From positions 5,378,630-5,442,629 of the forward strand of contig JADCRB010000043.1 in assembly GCA_021464245.1 (NCBI GenBank): a stretch of DNA of 64,000 nt, read 5' to 3'. The stretch is from Carallia brachiata. Taxonomy: Eukaryota; Streptophyta; Magnoliopsida; Malpighiales; Rhizophoraceae. The first letter of the stretch is position 1, and each line of letters opens with the position of its first letter. Of the stretch, positions 12,718 through 25,038 are shown in pieces. The notes beneath the pieces were generated by a model. It was given only the letters and a program-made list of their open reading frames with translations, searched no databases and had not been told where the DNA came from. A program made the position numbers and the translations under genes.

Positions 12718-13212
12718 AGGATATATATTTATTTAGTTCTAAAATTTTAAGTTTTTTTTTATTTAAGTTTTAAATCTTTTTGAGATTTCATTTCAATTCT
12801 AAACCTTTTAATTTTGCTCCAAATCAGTCTTTCCGTAAGTCAAACTGTTAAAAATTACTATTAACTAACAGAAATTTTTTTAAAAAGATAAAATATACTA
12901 TTTTAATTCAACAGTTAACAGAAATATATTGTGTAATCTTAAAAAAAAATTAAAAAAACTCAAAATCTCAACTTACATGTTACTATTTAAGAGTAAAATA
13001 CAAGCATTTAATAACAAAAAAATTTAAATAATATATTTTACCTTTTTAAAAAAATTTCCGTTAGTCAGCAGTAATTTTTAACGGTTTGACTAACAGAAGG
13101 ACTGATTTGGAGTAAAATCAAAAGGTTTAGAACTGAAATGAAATTTCAAAAAGACTTAAGACTTAAATAAAAAAAAATTTAAAGGTTTATAATTAAATAA
13201 ATGCATATCCTT
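12718..13212. mobile_element. MULE-type MITE, 495 bp, terminal inverted repeats about 190 bp
   Basis: The left arm, from aggatatatatttattta, matches the reverse complement of the right arm, from aaggatatgcatttattta. The match runs on through aaatctttttgagatttcat, ctccaaatcagtc and gttaaaaattact to aaaaagrtaaaatata. The 9-bp direct repeat atgaaaaag flanks it at 12709-12717 and 13213-13221. No coding capacity, so it would need a transposase in trans. The long inverted repeats plus a 9-bp target duplication fit Mutator-like MITEs. Confidence 0.8.
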
Positions 13213-13221
13213 ATGAAAAAG

Positions 13222-13730
13222 AATGGTAAAAGAAAGTAATACAAACCATATAATAAAAGTAAGTGTGTCAGTTGTGAGGATCATCACTTAATTGTTCTCC
13301 ATTTGACAAGCAGACGAGATAATAGAGGCAACGGAATTTGATAGAAGCTTCACAGAGTTTTAAAGTAATTAAATTTAAAAAATAAATAAATAAACTATTA
13401 CATACTGTAAAATGTAATTATATTGTCAATTTAATATTATTTAAATGAAACGATATAGGGATGCTCGTCAGAGAATTGTGTCAAAGACAATCAAATCAAA
13501 CAATTCCAAGAGAAATGATCAAGTGGTTAAGCTATGAATCTAAAAATGGAATGCCTCGAACCCAACACCCTTAGATGGGTACTCTTTGTATAATGTGACA
13601 AGCTATTTGGGTAGTAATAAATCTTATAACATTATTTCCTAGCAAAATAAATACTTCATCAAATCATTCCCTCGTGCAACATATATACATAGCTCACCAA
13701 AATAAAATTTTTCTACCTATGTTTAGATGT
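13222..13730. other. Intergenic; possible decayed SINE near 13510-13620
   Basis: No gene. At about 13517 the words tgatcaagtggttaagc and, 40 bp on, gcctcgaaccc resemble pol III A and B boxes of a plant SINE on the plus strand, but no tail or target duplication is clear. Confidence 0.4.
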
Positions 13731-13745
13731 TGAAATTATTGTCTT

Positions 13746-13995
13746 TTTTTTTATTCGGTATAAGGGCTGACCACACCTACTTGACAACAAAATTGCACTC
13801 CTTACATCCACTCACATCTGAAGGTCTCTCTATCATACTTATGTCGGGGCCAAACCTTAAGAACTTCTGCAAATTGGGGGCTTCAGAGCACAAAGTTGCT
13901 ACCTCGGCAAGATCAGTAAAAGGGATTAAGATTCGAACTTGTGACTTATCAGACTGAACTCAGTCCACTTGACTACCTAAATCTAACTTTTTGGG
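13746..13995 (-). mobile_element. tRNA-derived SINE, 250 bp
   Basis: Read on the minus strand it begins near an A-box-like TAGTCAAGTGG (13965-13975), followed by a B-box-like GTTCGAATC (13930-13938), the internal pol III promoter of SINEs. It ends in a poly(A) tail, visible as the T run 13746-13753 on the plus strand. A 15-bp target duplication, tgaaat(t/c)attgtctt, flanks it at 13731-13745 and 13996-14010 with one mismatch. No protein is encoded; mobilisation would rely on a LINE. Confidence 0.85.
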
Positions 13996-14010
13996 TGAAA
14001 TCATTGTCTT

Positions 14011-14638
14011 ACGAGTTTGTGATCCCCTAATCCATTCATGGAATTTAATTTTTGCAGAAACAGCATCCATATAAGAACAACATGAGAGTTTTTTCGATTT
14101 TACAGCGTGGAATCATTTGCATTGAGATATTTTGATTAAATTGTCATGCTTTTATTAGCAGCAAAATAAGAGAAAAAAAGCTTATTATTTTTGCCATTGC
14201 AGCAACTAAGTAAATTGGGATTTGGAAAGACAAGAAATTTTTTTACATCAAATTGAAATCCACGTTGGGTAAAAATTTGAATGATGTAATTGGAACTTCA
14301 ATACTTCCACCTTCCCAAACTTTGCTCTTGTGAGGAAGAATTGTTTTTGGTCAAAAAAAAAAAAAAAAAGTAAAAGCAATACCCGACAATTCCATTAAAG
14401 TACATTGTGATTTTGTGTCAGGGGAGCATGAAACGACGCATGTGGGAAAGAATTATGGTGATAGACTACAACATTTATTTAAGGTGATATAGTGCATTAT
14501 CGAATTCAAGAGTCAAGACCTATGTGGCCGAAAAGTCACACACGATGAGCCCATAACAAATGCCCAAAAGGCATTGCACAAGAAACTGAGACGAAAACAA
14601 AGAAAAAAGGATAAAAAAAGGCATAAGCCCAATGCACT
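14011..14638. other. Intergenic 3' of the pectin methylesterase gene
   Basis: AT-rich with an A run at about 14355; no gene seen. The part next to 14639 is presumably the 3' UTR of the pectin methylesterase gene. Confidence 0.5.
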
Positions 14639-17412
14639 TCATAGGCCTTCTGTGTAATCAACTCCAGTGGGCTGCAACCAAGTCCCGCCTTGAATGAGCC
14701 CAGCCACCGTGAATTTCTGGGCCTCACTAGGACTTGTAATGACATGATAACCAGGCCAATTCACTCTCTTGCTAGTTCCAGCACCTGGTCCCTTGTTCAT
14801 ATACTCGCCATAATACAATGTCTTCAATGCAAAATCCCCACTCCATGGTGACCAACCAGCAGGATCAATAAGATCACCAATGTTGGACTGCATCACAACA
14901 GTCCTAGAATACTCCTTCCACGGCCGGCCCAAGTAGGATTTGAACGAGCCCTTAACGGGCTCAAGGTCCGAGCTCGCGATTATGTTACATTTTTGGATTG
15001 AAGTCCCGGTGTTTTGGTTCGGATCAATTCGGCCTTGGGCTGTCACCATGTTATTTTGGCCACTCATGGGCTTCCGGGCTGCTAACGTGCAGTTTTGGAG
15101 CACAACAGCGGCATTACCAAATATGTAGTCCACTGTCCCTGTGACGTAGCTATCCCTGTAGAATTGGCGCAGGCTGTGCGCATATAGAGTGTCCTGGTAA
15201 GCGTCAATACGGCAGCGGTTTATGACCGACATGTCGGCACCGACTCGGAGTGCCACAGCTTGATGCTTTTCCGGCCCAGCCGTGTTTTGGAACCAAATGT
15301 CTTGTGCTATGAATCCGTCACCTACAGCAGCTGCATCGACACATTGTAGAATACAATAAGATAAATGCTCTTTTTTCCTTTTTTTTTTTTTTAAATGTTT
15401 GGGAATTAGGCCCATGGTTACTGTGAAATAAGTCCCAGAAATTTGAAAATCAAGTCTCGTGATAAAAGTCTTTGTCTTTTTCTCAAAAAAAAAAAAAAAA
15501 CACAAAAAGAAAGATAGCAGTCTCTTTGTTTACCATTATTCAGCTTTGAGAGTTATTTTGAGTGAATGAATGATCTCATCCAATTTTGTTTCTGAAATTC
15601 TGATTAGTAGATAGTGATTATTAATTAGTGACTCTAGTGAGGGGGAACAAAGACTCGAACTATTCCGGCCAAGAAAAAATAAGGTAATAGAGTTCAGTCT
15701 AGTTAGTAGATAGTAGATAGTAGATAGTGATTAGTAACTGTTAATAAATATAATAAGACTTTTTAAGAAAAAAAACAAAGAACAAAAACACATGGGAGTG
15801 GACATAGATGAGACCATTTCAGTCATTTAACAGGACACTTCAAGACTTGAGAATTGTGAAGTATCCTTGCAATTAGTGAAAGTCTAACCTCCAACCAATA
15901 AATATTGGTTGCTAACGGGGATACACCCAAAGTTGTTAATGGGTTCACTCAATTCAAAACTTACTATTAGTATTATGAAAGAACTATAAGTCTCTAACTA
16001 GTAACTAGTTGTGGTCACGAATTTGTAGCATGAACGATAGTAACAATAAACTAGTAAGATAGAGGTCAAAAGTTTAAATTGTTAACCTCTTTAACTGTCC
16101 TCCTTTCTCAAACCAGTTAGTTTAGGTTTAGAATATCTTAAAAAAAAAAAAAAAAGTAACCAGTTGTCCCCAAACAAAAGAAGAACAAAATAAATGGTCT
16201 CTAACAATTAGGAATACATTAGTGGCTACCAAACTTAAATTTTGGAAGCTCATATCTTATTTATAAAAATTCTCCTCTCTCAACTCCAACTAGATCACAA
16301 AAAATCTATCCAAAGTAATAATGTTAATGCAAATTGGAAGGGCTTAATTAACTAAAATCTCACGTTACACCATCTCAAAAGTTAATCCAAGCTCAATGGT
16401 TTAGATATCATGTGTGATTTTCAGATGGATCCAATGTAAAAAAGATGAGATCTTTACCTACGGTTGCAGACTTGAAAGTAGTGGAACCATCAACAACGTT
16501 CAAACTACCCGTTATGATGGTGGAATCCATGCCATCTCCAACAATCATCACATTCTTTTTAGCCTTTCCCACCTCAACATTCTCTTTGTACGTGCCCTTC
16601 TTCACATAAATAACATACCTCTCCTTGCCATTATTTGGCACCGATGCCACGGCCTCCTGAAGAGTCTTGTACTTGCCACTCCCATCTTTGGCCACTATGA
16701 CATTGGCCTTGATATCCTTGGGAAAGGCCTGCAAAAGTTTCCGATCCCGGTGCGTCACCCATGATGGAAAATCTCCCTTCAACGGCAGAATCACTCCTTC
16801 TTGTATTGGTGAAATTGCAACAATAATGGCCAGTGATGTTCTTGCCTCCAATATCAGGTCCTGGACCTTTGGCTCCATTATGAACCTGGGTTGACCAATT
16901 AGCCCATCTAAGCATGTAACATGGTTAGTGAGCACACTACTAAGCCAAGTATGTGCATTTGCGTGGGAATCAACTGTGATCCTTGAAAGAGCTGACATGG
17001 AGTCTTTGATTCTATCCAAAGAGATCTCCATCAGATCGACACAATCAACTAGCGCTGACTGTTCTCTAGGATCATTGATCCGACGGCCGACATCATTTGC
17101 CTTTTCTATGGTATTTTGGATGTGGGGTGCTGATTTTTTTAGCAGGGCTTGAAATAGATTAGCATGGTCCAATTTCTTGGTTGTGGTTGTGGCTATTTGT
17201 GTGACCAAGGCCAAGCATGATGCTTGGTTTTGGGTATGGTCACATATGTTCGGCAACAGGTGAGGATTGGAGGAGCCAAGTTTGGTGAAATATTGGAAGG
17301 TAACTAGCAGTGTAGTTGAGCCTATTATTGCAGTCAAGAAGAGGACTACATAAAGTGATTTTCTGTGAGAAGTTTTGGGTGAATCTAGCAGAGGCTGATG
17401 GGTTGTTGCCAT
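14639..17412 (-). CDS. PME: Type I pectin methylesterase with PMEI pro-region
   Basis: Removes methyl esters from homogalacturonan in the cell wall. Two exons, 17412-16458 and 15330-14639, separated by a 1127-bp GT-AG intron in phase 1, give 548 residues plus TGA, normal for the family. Order: short cytoplasmic N-terminus, one membrane/signal-anchor segment (about 20-40), PMEI-type inhibitor region with its conserved cysteines (57, 66, 124, 167), an RKLL processing site (224-227) for Golgi subtilases, then the catalytic pectinesterase domain. Catalytic motifs are intact: GTYKENV (273-279), HQAVALRV (341-348), QDTLY (364-368), the GTVDYIFGN segment with Asp386, and LGRPWKEYSRT with Arg454. The intron falls between SATV and AAVGDGF, the usual place. 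Start is the first ATG of the frame, 67 bp below a TATA box. Nothing suggests damage. Expected route is ER-Golgi to apoplast, with the inhibitor domain removed before export. Confidence 0.95.
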
Positions 17413-17478
17413 TGTTGTGTTTAGGTAGCTTAGTTGTTTGAGACCAGAGCAGTGCTTTTCTGCCTTTCTCCACTATCC

Positions 17479-17486
17479 TTTATATA
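17479..17486 (-). promoter_or_regulatory. TATA box of the pectin methylesterase gene
   Basis: Minus-strand TATATAAA lies 67-74 bp upstream of the start codon at 17412. Transcription would start near 17450, leaving a leader of about 40 nt. Position and sequence are as expected for a plant pol II core promoter. Confidence 0.65.
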
Positions 17487-19171
17487 GACTATAGATCTGG
17501 AACCTTGGTCTAATTTATACTTAATTCCATGACTTTGTTATTGCTACAGAGTACAGACCATTTGCTTATACTTTTATTTACTTCCAAATCTAGTTCTTAA
17601 ATCATGATTTTGATGCAATCGACAACTTCAGTCTATTTTTGTTGGTATAATTAAAACGAAATCTAGTGATCCATCAAAAAAATTACTACTAAATCTAGTG
17701 TCCAAATTTTTTTTTAGGTCAAATAACTGATTTTTATAATACATTCCACCAAAGAAGAAGGGTATGCAAGAATAATCATTATATTTCTATTGCACCAAAA
17801 AAAAAAAAACAATTATGCTCATATTTAACATTTTAAATAAAAAGAAGAGTATAGGAGAATTATCCTTATAATTATTTGAAGAGATAATCACTTACAATTA
17901 TTTCCCAAAAGTATTTTGATAGAAAAAAAATGTCCCAAAAAAACGATCACTAGCTTGACCATTAAATTTAAGGGCAATTAGACAAAAAAAAAAAAAAAAA
18001 AAAAAGAATTGAAGTGCTTGATTGTGTACGAGTTGTTGAGTTTAATTAGGATCAAAATAAAAATGAAGTTGAATTTTGAGCATATGACGAATGGTAAGAA
18101 AAGCTCAATAACCCACTAAAATAAAATTAAAGTTCCGTGACTTTTCATATTTATGTATCTTGGACCAGACACCTGTAGTAGTAGATGCCAAGACTAAAGA
18201 GACCAGACATGTGGGGTTGTCATTGAAAATCAAACTTATCCATAATGTATATTAAATTCAAAATACAGATCGAAAAAGTATCCATAATTCATCGCTTGTC
18301 AAAAAGAAAAAAGTATTCACATTCACTAAACTGGGGGCTAGTAAAAGAAAAGGAAAGCGGTGGGTGGTTTCCGTCTTGTTGTATCTTTTCCTGGTTTATT
18401 TATTTGTTTATTATTTTGTTGAAAGAATAAATAAATAGAGATAATATCTTATAAATTTGAAAGTGAGAGTTATATTGAAATATAACATAAAATAAGTTAG
18501 ATTAATTTTATTAAAATTTTAAGAGAGTAAATTTAACGAGTTTAACAAATATTACCGAATTATACGTAATTTTACAAGATTAACGTACATTTAACTTTAT
18601 TACTTAACTTAACGGAAGCTCTAATATATGATCTCTAACATAAAAACAAGTTCTTTTACTATCTTAATTACACAAGCAAGCTTGGTTGGTTTTTGTTTTC
18701 TCTAGTTTCTAGAGTAGCTTTGTTTTTCCCCTTTAAAAAAAATACATAAAGAGTAAAACTTGCTTGAATTTTTGATACATACTTTAGCATAAATACCAAA
18801 CATTAGTTAAAGTAAGATTAAGTTAATTTACTCTAATTTTCTTCCCTATTACATATATAAATTCTTGTGCAAATTTATGTCTCATAGTCAGTACCCAAAA
18901 ATTTATTCTCAGCGTCCTCTTCGTCTCCCTCTCTCTCTCTCTCTCTTATAGCTTTTATTACTTTGAAATTATGTTTGGCCATGATCCATGGTCTATCCTT
19001 TTCTTTATCCGTATACTTTTTTTTTTCGTTTTTGGTCAAATATCCATATATTTTTTTTTCGCCTAATGGAGTTACCTTTTGACTAAGCGCACACGATGAA
19101 ATTTCATGTTCTGCCACCAATTCTTTCACACACAAGTATTGAAACGTCCTACAAATTCAATCACCTTTACA
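17487..19171. other. Intergenic upstream of the pectin methylesterase gene
   Basis: No gene seen. There are A runs near 17800 and 17985-18005, and a (CT)n microsatellite at about 18927-18945. The short open frames at 18245-18430 and 18875-19135 have no family content. Confidence 0.55.
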
Positions 19172-19179
19172 CTTCACAA

Positions 19180-19262
19180 CAAAGTTCTCAGAATTAGACC
19201 AGTCATCGAATCAAAAATATTAATGAGTCAACATTCAACTAGTTCAACCGGTCGAACCGGTA

Positions 19263-19301
<39 letters not shown>

Positions 19302-19659
19302 AAAAAATAATACTTATATATATGATTATTAAATATTAATTTTTTTATTTTTAAGGATTAAATTGAAAGTTTTGATAAATTTAGGACTAAATTTAAAGTT
19401 TTAATTAAATTTAAAACTCAAATTATAATTTAAAAAAATATTGGGATCAAATTATAATTTATAAAACTTTTATACCGGTTTGAACCGGTTGAACCGGGTC
19501 CGATTTTTCACCGATTTTTATCGATTTTGACCGGTTATTGACCGGTTTTGACCGGTTCGAGTTAAGGAGCAACAGTGACTATGAACTGGCCCGAACCTTT
19601 GACCGATCACAGGTTGAACCGATCGAACCGGTAGGTCCGAGTCTGTTTTAACAACATTG
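19180..19659. mobile_element. Non-autonomous hAT-type element, 480 bp
   Basis: Ends are imperfect inverted repeats: left caaagttctcagaattagac, right (reverse complement) caatgttgttaaaacagac. An 8-bp target duplication, cttcacaa/cttcacag, flanks it at 19172-19179 and 19660-19667. The interior is AT-rich with a (TA)n run at 19271-19296, and its right part is packed with accggtt and gaaccggt words in both orientations. A second, longer member lies at about 59208-60772. No coding capacity. Confidence 0.75.
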
Positions 19660-19667
19660 CTTCACAG

Positions 19668-20916
19668 TCAGATCATTATCAACAAAAAAATTTAGGGCCG
19701 CTTTACAGTGTTAGATTTTACTGTTAATTTTTTATGTCTAATGTTTTGATTTTACTATTTGTTGTATTCTAATGAAATTTGCAGTTGACTGTTAATTTTC
19801 AGCAATAGCAATTAATTTTTTATTTTGAAAATTTTAAATTCTCAAAATTACCGATTTTTGCAATATTATTCTTAATTTTGCTTTGAGATGACTTCTACTG
19901 CAAATACCAAATAGTCTGTTTCACATTTTCACTTTATTAGTTTTAATAATTTTATCTAAACCAATGATATCCTTTTGAAAACTAAAAGTATTCAAAAGTC
20001 ATAGGGACATAGATTCAAAGGACAAATTCAACTTGTAATTTTTTTAATTGAATGAAGAAGAAAAGATAATATAATTTATTGTGGGGAAGAAAGATTATTA
20101 AAGAGCCATATGTTTTTAATATAATTAATTGAAATATTTTGTTAAAATTTTTTAATTTTTTTATTTGAATTTTAATAATTATATTTATATTTCTTGTTTT
20201 TTTTGACTTTTTTAATAAAAAAAGGATTATTAGATTAGAAAAAGGTAAAGGATAACATGTGGTTTTGGTGGGCATGTTGGATTTTATAAATGAAATGCAC
20301 CCCTGATCACGGGGCTCACTAAAACAAGACAAAAGCTAAAGCTAAAAAGTTCTTGTTTATGCTTTCTGATTTCAGCAATGAAGACATCTTTGTCTTTTTT
20401 TTAATGAATAAAAATTGGAAAAATGGATAGCACTCACGATTATAATCATAGAAAAAAAAAGAATTATTAACATAATTTGAATTGACTTGATAAGAGGGAA
20501 GCTCAATTTAATTCTGCTTTAATAATCTATTATTTTCATGGTTTTTGACTGTGTTTTAAATCTTTATGAAATTTGTTTATTTATTTTAATACATAGAGCA
20601 TTCAATTTGAAATGTTGATTTAGAAGGTCCTTTTTCTTTCACACGGACATTGGGGCCGCTTGCTTGCCTAATTAATTACGTAGAGGACAGGAGAGTATGG
20701 GTGCAATTATGGCTGACATATTTTATTTATTTACAAGATCAGAAGCAAAATCCGCTTTAGTCTATGCTCAGCTAGGAATTTGCTTTTTCGTGTACATTTT
20801 ACTTTTTTGACCGACGTGTACATTTTACTTTCAAAAAAACAGTAGATGAACAGGTTAAAAGGACGGGCGGCAGAGCGGTAGTCTTATGCATAAATCATGA
20901 ATCTAAATCTTCATCA
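19668..20916. other. Intergenic, no gene seen
   Basis: AT-rich; the frame at 20015-20332 (-) is low-complexity Ile/Lys/Asn and is not supported as a gene. Confidence 0.55.
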
Positions 20917-20932
20917 AAGTATTTGACAGATT

Positions 20933-21520
20933 TTTTTTTTGATCGAAAGCAAAATCATTACATTAGTATCCGGTAAATTCGTATATAGAGATAACGTATG
21001 AGTATCAAAAATATCTACGTAGTGTAAAAAGACAGATCGACACAAATGACCTACAAATCATATGATTACATTGACCAGAAAACAAGACATAAAGTCTGAA
21101 ATCACCTACCGAACTATAAATAAGTGTACCCAACTTTGAAATGCTCACTAAACCTAATTCAACAAGAGAGAACTCTATATTACAATACTAACCACACATC
21201 AACAGACAAATGACAAAGATCTTACTAGTACTTTCGATAATGAATCTCGAATAAGTTAAACTACAAACATAAACAACAAAAGCAACAACATAAACATAAT
21301 TAACCACCCAAACAACCAAAGGCCAATGGAAGTTCTGACAGTTCTGGTGACGATGGGTAGTGGCGTCGTCGACGGTGACCTCGCCAGCAGCAGTGGAGAC
21401 GTGATTGACGACATAACGGATGTAAACTGAGTTGAGGACTGAGCTGTTAAGGAGTGCAATGATGGGAGCGATTCTGGCCCTACCGGGTCGAGCTCCTGGA
21501 GCGTGGACTTGAGCCGCCGC
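20933..21520 (-). mobile_element. Retrotransposed insertion (poly(A), 16-bp target duplication), parent unknown
   Basis: A 16-bp direct repeat, aagtatttgacagatt at 20917-20932 and aagtatttagcagatt at 21521-21536 (two mismatches), brackets a 588-bp insert. Its minus-strand 3' end is a poly(A) run (T run at about 20931-20940). That is the signature of LINE-driven retrotransposition. The 5' third of the insert (21250-21520) is much richer in G+C than its surroundings and is open in more than one minus-strand frame; one starts MRRLKSTLQELDPVGPES and ends in a hydrophobic run. I do not recognise the parent. It is either a 5'-truncated LINE or a processed copy of a cellular mRNA. Confidence 0.7.
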
Positions 21521-21536
21521 AAGTATTTAGCAGATT

Positions 21537-22170
21537 AAATGTACATAGAGTTTACTTTTTAATGAGCTTGGATGTAAAGGTTCAATTTATTTATTGTATG
21601 GTACAACAAGCATAACCCTGATAAAATTATTAAGTATTATCCTTGCCCTTTATTTATTTTCAAAGACCGGAAAAAAAAAAAACCCAGAGAAATCAGGTGA
21701 GTCCGATTGGAGATCTTGTTTTGATCATAAGATCCCCTTGCTTCTCATAGAATCCGGAGGCATTCTCAGTTAGTGGCCTTTAAATTAGGGGCACTGTTAT
21801 AATATTAGAAGAGTTGTATATGAAAAATTTATCTAAATATAACCACAATTTTACTTTTTTAACCGCATATCTATTTTTTGCTTGTAAAAAGTAAATGCGT
21901 AGATGTAAAAAAAGAAGATATTGCATTCGGATAAATTATTCGGACATAAATTCTTTGATGTGCTTTTTTTTTTTTTTTTTGTTAAATTAGATGTAATCGG
22001 TACAAAGGTGTTCTTTAGCGTGGTATTCAATTAATCAACTTTTTAAAGAACTGCTGTTAGGTTAATCATATGCTTGAGAGTGCTAGTAAGATGGGACGAC
22101 TTAATAGTCTGTAGTGCTATCACACTTTTTTTTTTTTAGTCTAATGCTATCACTTTTTTTTTTACTATCA
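21537..22170. other. Intergenic, no gene seen
   Basis: AT-rich spacer. Near 22110-22170 the words gctatcact, each followed by a T run, repeat beside the SINE entry. Confidence 0.5.
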
Positions 22171-22171
22171 C

Positions 22172-22298
22172 TTTTTTTTTTTTTTTTTTATAAGAAGCCT
22201 TATTGAGCAGTTAGGAAGGGGGAAATAAAATTTGGTGGGATTTAAATCTCTTACCTATTGGTTGAGAGACAATCCCCTCAACCAGTTGAGTAAATGCT
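22172..22298 (-). mobile_element. Probable SINE with long poly(A) tail
   Basis: On the minus strand, an A-box-like CAACTGGTTGAGGGG (22274-22290 region) is followed by a B-box-like GATTTAAATCCC (22236-22250) and a poly(A) tail, seen as the T run 22172-22189. The word tatcactt occurs on both sides (about 22163 and 22301), a likely target duplication. Two further T runs with gctatcac words just upstream hint at repeated insertion or slippage at this spot. Confidence 0.55.
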
Positions 22299-23815
22299 GT
22301 TATCACTTTATTAATGCAGGTGTGCCCGAATAAGATGGGCCAGTAGAAGTGCGCTCGAGTGGCCCAGAATATGTCAGAATAATTGGATCTTTGGCCTACT
22401 CACTGTCGTGCCCCTACAATAAGTAGAAGTTAGAACTACTAACCTCTTATTGCCTCCACCTAAGTAGCGTGGCCACTTGGAACGGGCGGGCCAGACAGTA
22501 GCCACACCTAGCCCAATCGTCTGGGCTGGACCAAAGTTCTATCACCTTAATGCCTCCCCTTGGATTGCAAGCCCACGCTATGGCATGGCATTGACCATGC
22601 TTGAGGTCAAGAGTTCGAGATGTTGGTACCACCACCAACAACAGGAGGAGTGGTTAGAACTGGCTCTCTTTGGGGAGACTGATTTGTTGGCAATACATTA
22701 GAGAGGAGGTGGGGATTCTATCATTGCCTCCACCAAATTTTTAATTCTTAAATTGTCTCCACCAAATTTTTAATTCTTAAATTGTCATATAAGTTTTAAC
22801 CTTTTTTTAAGATAAAAATAAAATATAAAAAAAAAAAACAAAAGAACAGGTAGATGTGGTTATATAAATTTCATTATTATGAGGATATTTTTTTAACCTC
22901 AAATATCAACCAACAAAGTCCATTGGAGGCTGTTAGTTACTTCGAGAAATTTGTAATTTCGCGCAAGAGATTAGGCACTTTCCAGGATTTATTAAAAATT
23001 TTCTATTGATTTGGAGCTTTTTATCATTTATGAGGAAAAATATAAAAGATACTTTAGTAATTAAAAATTTAAAATTCTATCTTTGAAATCTCAAAATCTA
23101 ATCATGTTATAAGAATATGAGATTTATAAGTTAAAAAAAAACTATTTCTATTATATAATTCACAATCTAACTGACTTTTTAAGTGAATTAAGAAAAAAGA
23201 AATTATGTGGTCCATCATCTGTTATTTGAAACCAAGAATTTTATTAGTGACAATCACTTTTGTACCTTATTTTTTGTAATCGTCACATGTAATACGTGTT
23301 GATTAGCTACCAAAAAAATGAAAACCAAATATTTTATAAATTTATTATTAAAAAATATTTGATGTGTTAATTTTTTATTAATAATTATAAACAAAAAAAA
23401 GTGGCAGTTGAATAACAAATCCTTTCAAACCAATAAGTACCCAAGACTGAAAGCCTGGCCTGTGGAAGTAACCCTAAATCCGGAGTTTATTAAGAGACAA
23501 AGTTTTGGCAATTGGGGTACCCGCATATTTCCACCCTTTTGTTTTTTTTTTTTGCTGTCAATTAACTCGAAGTGGTTTCAAAGTTCAAACTCGTCAATAC
23601 AACTTGAAAAGGATAGCCAAATTGATGCCAATTAAAATTATATGACTAAACCATTTATCAAAAGGAAAAAAAAAAACTTTGTGAAAAAAGCGTTACTGCA
23701 ATTTTTTTTTGGGGGGGGGGGGGGGAGAGAGAGACAAATTGATGCCTATTAAAATTATTTGACTAAACTGTTACACAGTAAATTCTTAGTTTTGCAATAA
23801 ATTCTGAGATTGACC
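22299..23815. other. Intergenic; GC-richer patch at 22320-22700, otherwise no gene
   Basis: The 22320-22700 part is GC-richer and contains gtcaagagttcgagatg, a B-box-like word, so it may be an old SINE or other dispersed repeat. A G run (23711-23725) followed by GAGA is a simple repeat. No reading frame has recognisable content. Confidence 0.5.
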
Positions 23816-25020
23816 CATTCTGGCAAAACCTATTTCATGATTCCCCCAATTCAAACATATGTTTTGCCCCATCATATCCCCCATTATTAACAAGCAAGAT
23901 CAGAAAACAAGGAACAAATAACTTTCCATCTATCATGTAGAACATTAGGGCATTAATCTGCATGTTCTACAACCTGTCCTGCCTCACTGTTCAAATAAGT
24001 CCTTCACAACTTTGTACCCACAAACATGGTCAGCCAAAAAAAGAAAAAAAAGAAAAGCATGCAAAAAAAATAAATAAAAAGCCAAAATAAGCAGGGAAAA
24101 GCTCTTGGTCTCCTCAAGTTTTATACTGACATCCTCCACATAGAAGCAATAAGTGAAATAAGAGCTATATTTCACAAGCAAAGCCAGGACTCTGTCAACC
24201 GAAGTTGCTTTCAAACATCAAAGATTGAGAAACACAGGAAGTCAATCCTATCGTCTTCGAGCAGCTGAAGGCAAATTTCATGTTTTCTGCCCATCTAAGC
24301 GTCAGTGAGCAGCATCCAACACGTAAAAACATACCCGAGATTTGCAGCTGCTTTATCCAATGGACAGCTTTAAACAATTAGAAAGGGATGCCAATGTCCA
24401 CTAGAAATGACCCTAACATTGCTTAAGCATATGTCATAACCTGATATCAGTACCATACTACAGTGTATCTAAACAATGGTCGAACTAAAAGTGCCTGAAG
24501 TCCCCCTTCCAAGCGGGGAACCCACAAAGATCAATTCTTCTCAGATTCATGTCACTTCTTCTCTTCTGTCAACTATAGTTGCTTTCAAACATAGAAGATT
24601 GAGAAACACAGGAAGTCAATCCCACCATCTGCGAGCAGCTGAAGGCAAATTTCATGTTTTGTGCCCATCTAAATGTCAGCGAGAGCATCCAACACATAAA
24701 AACATACCCGAGATTTGCAGCGGCTTTATCCAATAGACAGCTTTAATGTACCCTTACAATTAGAAAGGGATGCCAATGTCCACCAGAAATGACACTAACA
24801 TCCCTTATGCATATGTCATAACCTGATATCAGTACCATACTACCGTGTATCTAAACAATGGTCGCACTTAAAGTGCCTGAAGTCCCCCCTCCCCCCCAAA
24901 CTGGGGAACCCACAAAGATCAATTCTTCTCAGATTCACGTCACTTCTTCTCTTCCAGAGGAACAAAATCTGTATGCACGTTTAAGATATATGCAGTCTCT
25001 CAATTGTGCAGGACTTGCTC
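23815..25020. repeat. Duplicated 3'-flank copy 1, with an internal tandem duplication
   Basis: Shares ordered landmarks with 27840-28870 and 29760-30490: ttttgccccatca, taacaagcaagatc, gcattaatctg plus atgttctac, a block around gcagctgaaggcaaatttcatg, gagatttgcagctgc, and gtgcctgaa. Inside it a unit of about 374 bp is repeated in tandem (24192-24565 and 24566-about 24950), from ctgtcaac to the aagatcaattcttctcagat block. It sits in the 3' flank of the PPR gene, and its right end may belong to that gene's 3' UTR. Confidence 0.75.
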
Positions 25021-25038
25021 TGTCAATGGGGACATATT

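Noticed and set aside
13930..13975. tRNA-like A and B boxes
   Set aside because: No acceptor stem or anticodon arm can be folded; target duplication and poly(A) show a SINE, not a tRNA gene.
14940..17152. Open frames on the plus strand and in other minus frames across the pectin methylesterase gene
   Set aside because: They are shadows of the two conserved exons, which carry all catalytic motifs.
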